This document shows, piece by piece, positions 8,936 through 18,248 of a stretch of 64,000 nucleotides of DNA. Under the pieces are notes generated by a model. It did not search any database, had not been told where the DNA came from, and worked only from the letters and a program-made list of their open reading frames with translations. Both the position numbers and the translations under genes were made by a program. The stretch covers positions 1,178,001 to 1,242,000 of the forward strand of contig NZ_CP131061.1 of the NCBI RefSeq assembly GCF_032594355.1, read 5' to 3'. Position 1 is the first letter of the stretch; each line of letters opens with the position of its first letter. The DNA comes from Methanolapillus ohkumae. GTDB taxonomy: Archaea > Halobacteriota > Methanosarcinia > Methanosarcinales > Methanosarcinaceae.

Positions 8936-11047
8936 TTATTTCACCGGAACCGCCGAGACCGGCGGCGGTGATGCCGCCGTCGTTGGTGTATTTGCCGGCA
9001 TATCCGGTACCGGTTTTCCATAATACGGGTACGGATAGGAAGAATACGGATAGGTCGGCTGCGGAATGGAAATGACTTTAACCAAATCCCATGTGTTTTG
9101 GTCCAGAATGTGAACTTCCTTGTTGGAGAATGTATACAAGTAGTTGTTGATGTAAATGGACCGGATGACAGAGGATTCTTTGTGGACGTCGTCTTTTTTC
9201 ATGGAGATGTTGTTGTTTTTAATTTCCATAATGTACGCGTGTTCATACGTCGGCAGCACCAGCACATTGTATTCCGGATCCCATAGGAAAGCATGGTGGT
9301 CGTACAAGGCTTCCGAGCCGTATGTGTTTGTAAAGACATAGCTGGAAAGCTCAATCGGCGCGCTGACGTTGGTCACATCAAAGAGAGACAACTTCATTTG
9401 ACCGTTATCCGTGTAGCCCAGACCCAACACAAGCGTGTCGTTGATCGGCTGCAGGTAAGTCGAGTATCCCGGAAGTTTGAGTTCTCCGAGAACGGACGGC
9501 TTATTAGGATTGCTGACGTCAATCACAAAGAACGGATCCACTTGCTTGTAGGTGACCATGTAAAGCCGGTCGTCGACAAAACGGGCGCTGTAAATCCGTT
9601 CCCCGGGGGCGAGGCCGCTTAAATTTCCGATGGTTTTCATTTTTTCATCCAAGACATAGACCCCGCTGGACCGGTCATCGGACAGCCGCCAGTAGTTGCC
9701 CACTGTGGTTGCGACACGCAAATTGCTGTCGTATTCATCCATGGAGAACTGATTGTTGATGAGACCTGGAACCGTTCCGGTGATGACGGTAAAGTTGGTT
9801 AAATTGATTTTTGAAATCAAGGTACTTTCGCTGTTTTTAATATATTCTTCCAAGTAAATCGAATAGGCTTGGTCGTATTCGTTGTACAGATTGCTGCGCT
9901 CTTCCGATGACAGGGTGTTCATGTAATCGTAAATGGTTTCGGATACGGCGGTGTATTTGACATTCTCGCTTAAATCCGGGTTGTCGACAATCCGCCCGAT
10001 TTTGGCCATGATGTCGCTTGGGAAATAATCGTTTCCATATTCCGTAATAAATTTCATGGAAATGGCCGTCTCATCCGGATAGTAATAGTTGGTCAAATAC
10101 AAATTATCCAAGGAGGAATAAACAACCGTGGAAGAAGGTGAGCCGATGAGTGCGATTGTTTTTTCAAATGTGCCGTTTCCGACATTGATTTGGGAAACGA
10201 AATAAGTCGAATCGGTTGCCGGGCGGGTGGTCACGGGTCCAACCGGGTGGTAGTAATCCGTGTACGGAATCGGATTTCCCATGTAGATGACCGGATAGAC
10301 GGCGCTGTAATTTTGGGCGACAAGGTATAATTTTCCGTCAATCAGCCGTGATTCCACGTAATATCCATCCAAATCTTGATGCCAAATCATAACGGGTGCG
10401 GCCGGGTTGGTGACATTGTAAGCGGAAATGTCTTGATAGCTCACCGCCACCAGTGTGTTATTGATCAGATAGAGTTCTCCGGTCATTCCGATATTGGAGA
10501 GCACGGCCGCGGTTTCCGGCGGGAGCGCGTCAATGACAAAGGTGGACGGATATGTTTCGTAGTTGTAATACATGCCGCCGTAAGAATCATTGACGGCTGT
10601 CAGGTTGTAAACGTAATAGTTTTGCGGAGTGTAGTAAATGGTATTGCCATCTGTTTTGACCAAATCGGCTTCATCGACCCCGGCGACCTGAACGTTTGTT
10701 TCGGAAACCCTGTCAATCGACCCGGAGCCGTCGGCTGGTGCCTCCGGAGATGCCGGAACATTGGGCATTGCGGGGGTGGTCGGTGTTGCCGAACTATCGG
10801 ATGGCGGCCGAGGCGATGGATTCGCGGTTTCGGGGACCGGCTGAGCCTCACCGGAGATGGAAATTCCACTGCGATATGAATAATCCGGCTGGTAAACGGT
10901 TTCAAAATAGGTTTGCATTTCTTTTTCAGAGCCAAACGGAATCATGTCCATTTCCGTATCAGATGTGGGAGTGTTTGACAAACAGCCGCCGGCAAAAACC
11001 GCAGCGCTGAGAATCAAACAGGAAAGCAGTAAACTCATGAATTTCAT
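8936..11047 (-). CDS. Secreted beta-propeller domain lipoprotein, paralog 2
   Basis: This 703-residue protein has a lipoprotein signal (lipobox FAGGC near residues 18-22), then a Pro/Ser/Ala-rich linker to about residue 110, then the same beta-propeller fold as its neighbour. Shared segments include NVQVAGVDEADLVKTDG, LYMVTYKQVDPFFVID and ALYDHHAFLWDPE. Unlike paralog 1 it carries a Pro-rich C-terminal tail (PVPDMPANTPTTAAS). It is predicted to sit on the outer face of the membrane. The similarity along the whole length implies local duplication. No partner gene reveals a function. Confidence 0.85.
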   Translation of the reverse strand: MKFMSLLLSCLILSAAVFAGGCLSNTPTSDTEMDMIPFGSEKEMQTYFETVYQPDYSYRSGISISGEAQPVPETANPSPRPPSDSSATPTTPAMPNVPASPEAPADGSGSIDRVSETNVQVAGVDEADLVKTDGNTIYYTPQNYYVYNLTAVNDSYGGMYYNYETYPSTFVIDALPPETAAVLSNIGMTGELYLINNTLVAVSYQDISAYNVTNPAAPVMIWHQDLDGYYVESRLIDGKLYLVAQNYSAVYPVIYMGNPIPYTDYYHPVGPVTTRPATDSTYFVSQINVGNGTFEKTIALIGSPSSTVVYSSLDNLYLTNYYYPDETAISMKFITEYGNDYFPSDIMAKIGRIVDNPDLSENVKYTAVSETIYDYMNTLSSEERSNLYNEYDQAYSIYLEEYIKNSESTLISKINLTNFTVITGTVPGLINNQFSMDEYDSNLRVATTVGNYWRLSDDRSSGVYVLDEKMKTIGNLSGLAPGERIYSARFVDDRLYMVTYKQVDPFFVIDVSNPNKPSVLGELKLPGYSTYLQPINDTLVLGLGYTDNGQMKLSLFDVTNVSAPIELSSYVFTNTYGSEALYDHHAFLWDPEYNVLVLPTYEHAYIMEIKNNNISMKKDDVHKESSVIRSIYINNYLYTFSNKEVHILDQNTWDLVKVISIPQPTYPYSSYPYPYYGKPVPDMPANTPTTAASPPPVSAVPVK

Positions 11048-11224
11048 TTTATCACTTCTTAAGTTTAAATAAACATTAAATGAAAATTGAAGTCACATTT
11101 TAATCAAATTTTTAAAAAACAATTCATTCATAAAATCAAAACAATCTAAACACTTCTCTTTAATATATATAAATTTGTCAATAAAAATAAGTTCAATTTT
11201 ATAATAAAATCATTTCTATTTCAG

Positions 11225-11312
11225 TCAAAAAATAGTACTAAAAACAATGAAATAACTGAAAAAAAACGAAAAATAGCACTAAAACCAATGAAATAACTGA
11301 AAAAAAATAAAA
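11225..11312 (+). repeat. About 45-bp direct repeat, two copies
   Basis: AATAGTACTAAAAACAATGA and AATAGCACTAAAACCAATGA each continue into AATAACTGAAAAAAAA. They lie immediately downstream of the 3' end of the minus-strand tRNA gene. Confidence 0.75.
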
Positions 11313-11317
11313 AAAAG

Positions 11318-11389
11318 CGGGCCTATTGCGATTCGAACGCAAGTCGACGGATTCGAAGTCCGTCAGGATATCCGCTACCCTATAGGCCC
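11318..11389 (-). tRNA. tRNA-Arg (anticodon TCG)
   Basis: Read on the minus strand, the 7-bp acceptor stem GGGCCTA pairs with TAGGCCC. The anticodon arm is ACGGA-CTTCGAA-TCCGT with anticodon TCG, and the T arm is TTGCG-TTCGAAT-CGCAA. The discriminator base is G, as expected for tRNA-Arg. CCA is not encoded and no intron is seen. It stands alone. Confidence 0.95.
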
Positions 11390-11610
11390 AAAAAATTCAA
11401 GCACGACGAAGAACTAGAATTATCATCTTTGGTTTTAAAGGTTTTGATTTCGTTTTAAGAATGGAAAAAATGTCAAACAGAAACCATTTAATAATTCAAT
11501 TCCATTTTGATTTCATTGATTTAATATATTACGATATTTGATTCCATGATTTGTTTGATAATGTTTTTTCATGTTTTTTCATGTTTTTGAGGGTTTTTTG
11601 AGGGTTTTTC

Positions 11611-12549
11611 ATGAAAATAAGTCCGCGTTGCCCATATTGTTTATTGTCCCGCGTCCATTACCAATGTGGATTATCGACCAATGATCCCACTCTAGTCGAA
11701 AAAGTAATGAAAGAGTGTCTTTTGGTGATGAGCCGGGAATACAGGGGGGACAAGACATCGACAGATATCGCAACAGCGGTGCATCGAAAATGCTATGAAG
11801 TCTTAAATGACAACGACCCGTACCGGGAAGTTAAAAAAATCAACAACGAAACGGCTCTTGAAATTTTGCCGTCGGTTTTAAAATTAATTTACGGGACCGA
11901 CCCCGCCGGAAATGCCTACACGGTCGAAAACAGTCCGTATCCGATTGAGATTCTTTTTAAGAATGCGGTTTTGGCAAGTGTCATTGGCAATTATTTTGAT
12001 TTCGGCGTGATGGGACACGACGCGTCGGATGCGGATTTCAAAAAAGAATTTTCCACACATTTCCAAAAAGGATTGGCGGTCGATGACACGGATGACATGC
12101 TCACACGGCTTTCCAACGTGGTTTATTTAGCGGACAACTGTGGAGAGATTGTTTTTGACCGGGAAGTTTTGCGTATCATTCAAAAGATTCAGCGGCAAAT
12201 GAACTCCCTCAAAATCCCAACAAAATCTATTTTTGTTGTCCGGGGAAAACCAATTTTAACAGATGTCACCTTAAAAGACGCGGAGGAACTTCATATCGGA
12301 GAACTGGCCGATGAGATTTTAACAACCGGAACGAATACGGTCGGTCTTTCCGTTTGCGAAGCACCCCAAGAAACGATTCAGGCCATGAAAAATTCCACCT
12401 TAATCATCAGCAAGGGAATGGCGAATTATGAAAGTTTATCCAACGAATATTTCGGACCGATTGCTTTTCTTTTGAGAACAAAATGCGAAGCTGTGGCAGA
12501 ATCATTGGAACTTTCCATGGGCGTGTCGGTCGCAAAAGTTATTCTGTAA
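11611..12549 (+). CDS. DUF89/ARMT1-like metal-dependent phosphatase-type protein
   Basis: This 312-residue protein belongs to the DUF89 (damage-control phosphatase/ARMT1-like) family. The archaeal subtype starts with a Cys motif, here CPYCLLSR at residues 8-15. The metal-binding core is visible as VYLADNCGEIVFDREVL, where Asp, Asn and Asp are the usual ligands, and VRGKPILTDVT. The C-terminal block ISKGMANYESLS is also typical. Members remove phosphate from damaged or overflow metabolites; the substrate here is unknown. It lies 65 bases before gap in the same direction, so it may be co-transcribed and linked to sugar-phosphate housekeeping (inference). Confidence 0.85.
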   Translation: MKISPRCPYCLLSRVHYQCGLSTNDPTLVEKVMKECLLVMSREYRGDKTSTDIATAVHRKCYEVLNDNDPYREVKKINNETALEILPSVLKLIYGTDPAGNAYTVENSPYPIEILFKNAVLASVIGNYFDFGVMGHDASDADFKKEFSTHFQKGLAVDDTDDMLTRLSNVVYLADNCGEIVFDREVLRIIQKIQRQMNSLKIPTKSIFVVRGKPILTDVTLKDAEELHIGELADEILTTGTNTVGLSVCEAPQETIQAMKNSTLIISKGMANYESLSNEYFGPIAFLLRTKCEAVAESLELSMGVSVAKVIL

Positions 12550-12614
12550 CTCGAAAAGGTAATAAATATAAAAACTGTAAACAAAATTTAAATTTTTATT
12601 GAGGATGATGGACG

Positions 12615-13637
12615 ATGTCAAAGGTTAAAGTTGCAATCAATGGGTACGGAACAATTGGGAAACGTGTTGCAGATGCTGTTTTCCTTCAAGACGATATGGA
12701 AGTCATCGGCATTTCCAAGACAAAACCGAATTTTGAAGCGCGAACCGCTGTTTTAAAAGGATTTCCGGTTTATGTTCCGGAATCCAGCATGGATGCCTTT
12801 AAAAAAGCCGGTCTTCCTGTTGCCGGAACCATTGAGGAAATGGTGAAAAAAGCGGATATTGTTGTGGATTGTACACCGGGAAAAATCGGCATCACCAATA
12901 AAGAGCTTTATGAGAAGGTCGGTGTCAAAGCCATTTGGCAAGGCGGGGAAAGTAAAGATGTCTGCTCCCTTTCATTTAATGCTGAGGCGAACTACGATCA
13001 AGCGTATGGCGCGGATTATGCGCGTGTCGTATCTTGTAACACGACCGGCCTTTGCCGGGCGATTTACCCGCTTGATCAAAAATATGGCGTGGAAAAAGTC
13101 CGCGTAACGATTGTTAGGCGCGCGGGAGATCCGGGAGACATCAAAACCGGACCGGTTGATGCTCTTGTTTTGGACCCGGTCAAATTGCCGTCTCACCACG
13201 GTCCGGATGTCAAGACGATTATGCCACACATCAATATCACCTCGGCCGCCATTAAAGCGCCGACGACATTTATGCACTTGCACGTGCTCAACATTAAATT
13301 GAAAAAAGAATGCACAGTTGACGATATTAAGAAGTTGTTCGTATCCCGCCCAAGGATTAAACTCATTTCAGACGGCATTTCATCCACCGCTGAAATCATT
13401 GAATTCGGACGGGATTTGGGAAGAAGCCGAAATGATATGTGGGAAAGCTGCGTCTTTAAAGATTCGATTTCAATCGACGATGGAGAGCTTTATTTCTTCC
13501 AAGCGATTCACCAAGAATCCGATGTGATTCCCGAAAACATCGACGCGATTCGAGCGATGACAAAACTGGAAAAGGACAATTTAAAATCGATTGAAAAAAC
13601 AAACAAAGCGTTGAGAAAAATCGGAATGGATTTCTGA
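12615..13637 (+). CDS. gap: Type II (archaeal) glyceraldehyde-3-phosphate dehydrogenase
   Basis: This enzyme catalyses the reversible phosphorylating oxidation of glyceraldehyde-3-phosphate, used mainly in gluconeogenesis in methanogens. The 340-residue length is typical. The NAD(P)-binding glycine motif NGYGTIGKRVADAV is at residues 8-21. The catalytic cysteine lies in SCNTTGLCR (near residue 140). The downstream VRRAGDPGDIKTGPVDAL block is characteristic of the archaeal type. GAGGATGATGG precedes the ATG. It ends with TGA. Confidence 0.96.
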   Translation: MSKVKVAINGYGTIGKRVADAVFLQDDMEVIGISKTKPNFEARTAVLKGFPVYVPESSMDAFKKAGLPVAGTIEEMVKKADIVVDCTPGKIGITNKELYEKVGVKAIWQGGESKDVCSLSFNAEANYDQAYGADYARVVSCNTTGLCRAIYPLDQKYGVEKVRVTIVRRAGDPGDIKTGPVDALVLDPVKLPSHHGPDVKTIMPHINITSAAIKAPTTFMHLHVLNIKLKKECTVDDIKKLFVSRPRIKLISDGISSTAEIIEFGRDLGRSRNDMWESCVFKDSISIDDGELYFFQAIHQESDVIPENIDAIRAMTKLEKDNLKSIEKTNKALRKIGMDF

Positions 13638-13692
13638 TTTTTCTATTTTTTCTATTTTTTCTATTTTTTCATATTTTTGTTTTCATTTCCGA

Positions 13693-13722
13693 AGGCAGCA
13701 TGCGCGCGCATTATGGCAGCCA
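13693..13722 (-). repeat. Family A dispersed element, copy 3
   Basis: On the minus strand the core reads GGCTGCCATAATGCGCGCGC and then ATGCTGCC. ATGCGCGCGCAT within it is a perfect palindrome. On that strand TTTTTTCAATCTTTAAAATT precedes it, as in the other copies. It lies in the convergent gap after gap. Confidence 0.8.
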
Positions 13723-13839
13723 ATTTTAAAGATTGAAAAAACATCATAGTTGGCTTTTTTTGTATTTTTTTGAATTCATTTCGATTTATTTCATTTTCGA
13801 TTTATCTTGAATCATTTCATTTTCAATTTTATTTTTGAT

Positions 13840-14643
13840 TTATCCGAATTTGAATATCAAAAGATAAGCTGCCAGCGTAATCAACATGCTGTACAGCGTT
13901 CCAATCAAATAATATTCCGCAAAAGATGGATCTTTGGAAATTTTATCATAACGGGCAATGGACTTCGCCGTCATGATTAAACCGACGGCGGCGAATTGAC
14001 CCATTATCATAAAAAATCCCATAAGGAGACGTTCTAAAGAACCTATTGTAGCGCCGGCTCCGGCAATTGTTACATCGTTTTCCGATTCTATTTTTAAGGG
14101 TTGATATTTTGAAAATATTTTTTTAAAACTAATGTTGGTCGGCTTTAACAAAATGAGGAGGTACAAGAGAATCTGTATTCCCAAATACAAATCTTTTGAA
14201 ATAAACCATGGCCTGGGAATTATTTGGATAGGATTAGAAATTCCGTACGAAACAATGAATATAATACCAATGTGCAGCAACTGATCCCAAATGAAATAAT
14301 TTTTATTTTTGTCGGGGCTTAATCCGTTCTCACCAGCTACCTTTGTTTCCGCTCTACATTTTACCAGGTCAATAATCATGTGGGAAATAATTATGAAAAT
14401 CGTAGCAGAAATAATGATTTCCCAGTTCCATTCTCTGATTAATGCGTGGGGACCATATTTGAAAAAAAAGAATCCGGCGGCAATCATTACCAAAAATGGG
14501 ACAGCATAAAGAATACAATGAATCAGCGTTTTTTGATAATTGCCGGTCTTTTTTTCCGCCATTTGGCTTGTTTGCAAATAAAAATCACCCATGAAATGAC
14601 AAATCAGAAAAATAAACAAATAAAATCTGAATATTTCAAACAT
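13840..14643 (-). CDS. DUF3307 family integral membrane protein
   Basis: This 267-residue protein has about seven hydrophobic helices. Family-typical conserved polar clusters lie in or near helices: HFMGDFYLQTSQMAEKK (residues 16-32), SHMIIDLVK, and WDQLLHIG. A soluble loop precedes the C-terminal block GATIGSLERLLMG and AKSIARYDK...FAEYYLIGTLYS. The spaced His/Asp/Gln residues could bind a metal, as in other membrane-embedded hydrolase-like families, but this is inference. It lies downstream of the SatD-like gene on the same strand with a tandem-repeat spacer of 135 bases. DUF3307 and SatD genes are known to me as frequent neighbours, so they probably act together. Confidence 0.78.
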   Translation of the reverse strand: MFEIFRFYLFIFLICHFMGDFYLQTSQMAEKKTGNYQKTLIHCILYAVPFLVMIAAGFFFFKYGPHALIREWNWEIIISATIFIIISHMIIDLVKCRAETKVAGENGLSPDKNKNYFIWDQLLHIGIIFIVSYGISNPIQIIPRPWFISKDLYLGIQILLYLLILLKPTNISFKKIFSKYQPLKIESENDVTIAGAGATIGSLERLLMGFFMIMGQFAAVGLIMTAKSIARYDKISKDPSFAEYYLIGTLYSMLITLAAYLLIFKFG

Positions 14644-14676
14644 TCCGCTTTCTCCTCATGTTTTTATAATCTTTAC

Positions 14677-14800
14677 CATTTACTTTGTTTTTTATCATTT
14701 ACTTTATCTTTTTATCATTTACTTTATTTTTTTACAATTTACTTTATTTTTTTACAATTTATTTTATTTTTTTATCATTTACTTTATTTTTTTATTTTCC
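14677..14800 (+). repeat. 20-bp tandem array between satD-like and DUF3307 genes
   Basis: The unit ATTTACTTTATTTTTTTATC recurs about six times at 19-20 base spacing. The stop codon of the SatD-like gene (14779-14781) lies inside the last units, so the array has slightly extended its C-terminus (NKKIK). The motif ACCATTTACTT resembles part of the 29-bp array on the other side of the gene. Confidence 0.85.
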
Positions 14801-15504
14801 TTCCCATTTCTCTTATCATTTCCCCACATCTCCTGTAATGCTTCGCAAATAGATTTTTTTGTCCGAAGATAGTTGTAATAACCTGTGTTTTTAATTTTGA
14901 AATTGACACTTTGGACAGACAAATTTAAGAGAACGGACAATTCTTTTTGAGTTATTTTTGTATCGTATCCGAAATGAAGAATACTCTCCTTAATTACATT
15001 TTTTTGTGTTTTTCTCCATTTACTTTCCATATAATCACAAAGGTGTAAGCTTTCATTCACCACATTGAGAAATTCATTTTCATTTTCATCTTCTTCATTC
15101 AAGCCGGCTTGAATCATTATTTTGGACCGTTTGTAGTCATTGTGATCATGAATAATATTGATTGCTTTTCGAGCATTCCAAAAAGCCGGACCATCTGCCC
15201 CAACACTGGATTCTTTGTTAATTTTTGTTTCAATATTACCGATTCCGATGCCAAACCGAATTTCAACCGGCTCCATCAAAAATTTAATCCGGTCAGTTAT
15301 TTCAAGTAACCGTTCTGCTTTTATTAACAGTCCTTGAAACTCATCACCCAAAGTTATGACAAATTTGGATGCAATATCCTTTGCATATGTTTTATTAATA
15401 TCATTCAATACGTCATTTAATCTCTCTTGAAGTTGATTTCTGTCCGTTGCTTTTTTTGAAGAAATAATATCCCCAATAACCGCAAAATATGTCTTTTCAG
15501 TCAA
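14779..15504 (-). CDS. SatD-family protein with class III nucleotide-cyclase-like domain and C-terminal HTH
   Basis: This 241-residue protein starts at TTG (15502-15504), with GAGGGATG just upstream. Residues ~1-130 line up with the landmarks of class III cyclase and GGDEF palms. The first strand, FAVIGDIISSKK, offers a metal Asp-Ile. The hairpin FVITLGDEFQGLL carries the second acidic site. RFGIGIG resembles the RxGxxxG strand, and SSVGADGPAFWNARKA resembles the GxxVNxAxR segment. The C-terminal ~70 residues look like a helix-turn-helix (ITQKELSVLLNLSVQSVNFKI). SatD was named from a Streptococcus acid-tolerance locus; its biochemistry is unknown to me. It precedes the DUF3307 membrane gene. 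Cyclase activity is inferred from motifs only. Confidence 0.75.
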   Translation of the reverse strand: MTEKTYFAVIGDIISSKKATDRNQLQERLNDVLNDINKTYAKDIASKFVITLGDEFQGLLIKAERLLEITDRIKFLMEPVEIRFGIGIGNIETKINKESSVGADGPAFWNARKAINIIHDHNDYKRSKIMIQAGLNEEDENENEFLNVVNESLHLCDYMESKWRKTQKNVIKESILHFGYDTKITQKELSVLLNLSVQSVNFKIKNTGYYNYLRTKKSICEALQEMWGNDKRNGKENKKIK

Positions 15505-15600
15505 TCGTCATCCCTCAAATATTTTTTGTTTTGAATTCATGGATTATCATATATTTTATCAAAAACGTGAGATATGGGCATTACAAACATTCATTTGTAA

Positions 15601-15905
15601 ATCCATGTTTTACCATTTATTTCTTAAAAATCGATGTTTTATCATTTATTTCTTAAAAATCAATCTTTTACCGTTTATTTCTTAAAAATTAATGTTTTAC
15701 CGTTTATTTCTTAAAAATCAATCTTTTACCGTTTATTTCTTAAAAATTAATGTTTTACCGTTTATTTCTTAAAAATTAATGTTTTACTGCTTATTTTTTA
15801 AAAATCAATGTTTTACCGTATATTTTTTAAAAATCAATGTTTTACCATTTATTTTTTAAAAATCAATGTTAAACCGTTTATTTTTAAAAAATCAATGTTA
15901 TTTTA
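15601..15905 (+). repeat. 29-bp tandem array, 11 units
   Basis: The G/C of GTTTTACC (or its variant) recurs at 15607, 15636, 15665, 15694, 15723, 15752, 15781, 15810, 15839, 15868 and 15897, an exact 29-base period. The unit is about TTTTACCGTTTATTTCTTAA plus AAATCAATG. Units differ by one to four bases and there are no spacers. The array lies in the divergent 680-base region between the SatD-like gene and hppA. No gene is seen here. Confidence 0.95.
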
Positions 15906-16184
15906 TTTATAATTATCTGATTAAAAATGAGTTGAAATGTAATTTTGCTTTATTTCAAAAAATAAAGAGTGTATAGCTTTTCAACCCCGTGAAACAATGA
16001 TGTGAAACAATTATATAGGTAAATATCTAATTCCATGCAAAACATGCTGTTTCTCCACCAATTGTTTTGAACAATTTATAGAAACTGTTTGTGATTTTTA
16101 CGTCATTTTTATCATATTTGTCAATTTGTGAATTGTCTTAAAAATATGAATTTATAAATTTCATTTTTCAAAAAGAGGTTTACC

Positions 16185-18215
16185 ATGATGGAATATTTGA
16201 TTTATCTTGCGCCCATCTCCGGTATCATCAGTCTTCTCTTTGCAGGTTATTTGGCCAAAAAAGTTCTCAGCGAGGATAAAGGGTCCAAAGAAATGCAGGA
16301 GATTTCCGGTGCTATTCAGGAAGGGGCAATGGCTTACTTGAATCGCCAATACAAAACCATCGCCATTGTGGCGGTCATTTTAACCATTTTAATCGCGGTC
16401 CTTTTACCGGATGGAATTAAGATTGCGATCGGATTCGTTTTTGGTGCGCTTTCATCAGCTGCCGCTGGTTATATCGGCATGAATGTTTCCGTTCGTGCGA
16501 ACGTCCGAACCGCAAGCGCTGCACGCCAAGGTCTTGAAAAAGCATTGGGAGTCGCTTTCCGTGGCGGTGCCGTTACCGGCCTCTCCGTTGTCGGCCTCTC
16601 CATTTTGGGAGTCAGCATCTTTTATATTCTTTTCGGCGACGTCGACCTGGTTATCGGATTCGGTTTCGGAGCCAGTTTAATCAGTCTTTTCGCCCGTGTC
16701 GGCGGCGGCATTTATACCAAAGCCGCTGACGTCGGTGCGGACATTGTCGGAAAAGTCGAAGCCGGAATCCCGGAAGACGACCCGAGAAACCCGGCCGTTA
16801 TCGCCGATAACGTTGGCGACAACGTCGGAGACTGTGCCGGTATGGGAGCCGACTTGTTTGAAACATATGCGGTCACTTTGCTTGCCGCCATGCTTCTCGG
16901 ATCCTTGATTATTACATCCCTTCCCAATGCGATTTTGTACCCGATGATTTTAGGGGCAACTGCCATTTTGGCAACCATCGTTTCCATCTATTTTGTCCGC
17001 CTCGGAAAGAGCACAAAAATCATGAACGCTCTTTACAAAGGAGTTGCGGCCGCCACAATAATTTGTGCCATTCTCTTCTTCTTTGTGACCGATTATCTGG
17101 TCGGCGACTACCACTATTATTTGGCAACATTAGTCGGCATGGTCATCACAGTCTTAATGGTTGTTTTTACGGAATACTACACCTCTACCAAATACCGTCC
17201 AGTCAAAGACATTGCAAAAGCATCTCAAACCGGTGCCGGAACTAACGTCATCTCTGGTTTGTCTTTCGGTTTTGAAAGCACGGCTCTTCCGGTTATTGTG
17301 ATTATCCTCGGCATTTTGATTTCATATTTCATTGTCGGCGGCGCTTCTGATCCGACAACCGGTCTTTACGGCATTGCAATTGCAGCCGTTGCCATGTTGT
17401 CCACCACCGGAATGATTGTCGCACTCGACTGCTATGGCCCGATTACGGACAATGCCGGCGGCATTGCTGAAATGTCCAAGCAACCGGAATCGGTTCGTGA
17501 AATTACGGATGCGCTTGACGCCGTTGGAAACACCACCAAAGCTGTCACCAAAGGATATGCGATTGGATCCGCCGCACTCGGTGCCCTTGCACTTTTCGCG
17601 GACTTTAAAATTAAAACAAATTTGGATTCCGGCATGCTTGCCATTGACAATCCGTTGGTTCTTGTTGGCCTTCTCATCGGAGCACTTTTGCCATTCGTGT
17701 TTGCCGCCGTCACCATGCGTGCGGTGGGAACAGCGGCAATGGGCGTCGTTGAAGAAGTACGCCGCCAGTTCCGGGAAATTCCGGGAATTATGGAAGGTAC
17801 GGCAAAACCGGAATACGGAAAGTGTGTCGATATTGTGACTTCTGCGGCGCTTCGCCAAATGGTGGTTCCGGGAATCTTGGCCATCGTTGTTCCGTTCTTG
17901 GTCGGCATATTATTTGGTCCTGCGGCACTTGCCGGTCTGTTGATCGGAATTATCGTAGTCGGACTCATGCTTGCGATGACCTTAAACAACGGCGGCGGTG
18001 CTTGGGACAATGCGAAAAAGTTAATTGAATCCGGCCTTTACGGCGGCAAAGGTTCTGACGCACACAAGTCAGCCGTTGTCGGTGATACCGTTGGAGACCC
18101 CTGCAAAGACACCTCCGGTCCGGGCTTAAATGCTTTGATTAAAGTCGTGAACATGGTTGCCATTTTATTTTCAACGCTGTTCCTCGGCGGCGGACTTCTC
18201 GGCGGATTGTTCTAA
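16185..18215 (+). CDS. hppA: Membrane-bound proton-translocating pyrophosphatase, K+-independent type
   Basis: The enzyme hydrolyses pyrophosphate and pumps H+ outward. The 676-residue protein is very hydrophobic (about 16 helices). The substrate loop DNVGDNVGDCAGMGADLFET lies near residue 208, and the second Asp cluster lies near the C-terminus (SAVVGDTVGDPCKDTSGP). The K+-dependence marker reads GNTTKAVTKG around residues 448-457. Lys and Thr at the diagnostic positions indicate the K+-independent H+-pump class. AGAGGTTT precedes the paired ATG codons. A TATA-like ATTATATAGG lies near 16010, implying a long leader. A terminator hairpin follows. Confidence 0.95.
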   Translation: MMEYLIYLAPISGIISLLFAGYLAKKVLSEDKGSKEMQEISGAIQEGAMAYLNRQYKTIAIVAVILTILIAVLLPDGIKIAIGFVFGALSSAAAGYIGMNVSVRANVRTASAARQGLEKALGVAFRGGAVTGLSVVGLSILGVSIFYILFGDVDLVIGFGFGASLISLFARVGGGIYTKAADVGADIVGKVEAGIPEDDPRNPAVIADNVGDNVGDCAGMGADLFETYAVTLLAAMLLGSLIITSLPNAILYPMILGATAILATIVSIYFVRLGKSTKIMNALYKGVAAATIICAILFFFVTDYLVGDYHYYLATLVGMVITVLMVVFTEYYTSTKYRPVKDIAKASQTGAGTNVISGLSFGFESTALPVIVIILGILISYFIVGGASDPTTGLYGIAIAAVAMLSTTGMIVALDCYGPITDNAGGIAEMSKQPESVREITDALDAVGNTTKAVTKGYAIGSAALGALALFADFKIKTNLDSGMLAIDNPLVLVGLLIGALLPFVFAAVTMRAVGTAAMGVVEEVRRQFREIPGIMEGTAKPEYGKCVDIVTSAALRQMVVPGILAIVVPFLVGILFGPAALAGLLIGIIVVGLMLAMTLNNGGGAWDNAKKLIESGLYGGKGSDAHKSAVVGDTVGDPCKDTSGPGLNALIKVVNMVAILFSTLFLGGGLLGGLF

Positions 18216-18248
18216 ATAAAACATAATAAAAAATAAAACAAAAATAAA

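Noticed and set aside
15601..15905. Possible CRISPR array (29-bp repeats)
   Set aside because: The units follow each other directly with no spacers, and no cas genes are present. It is a tandem repeat.
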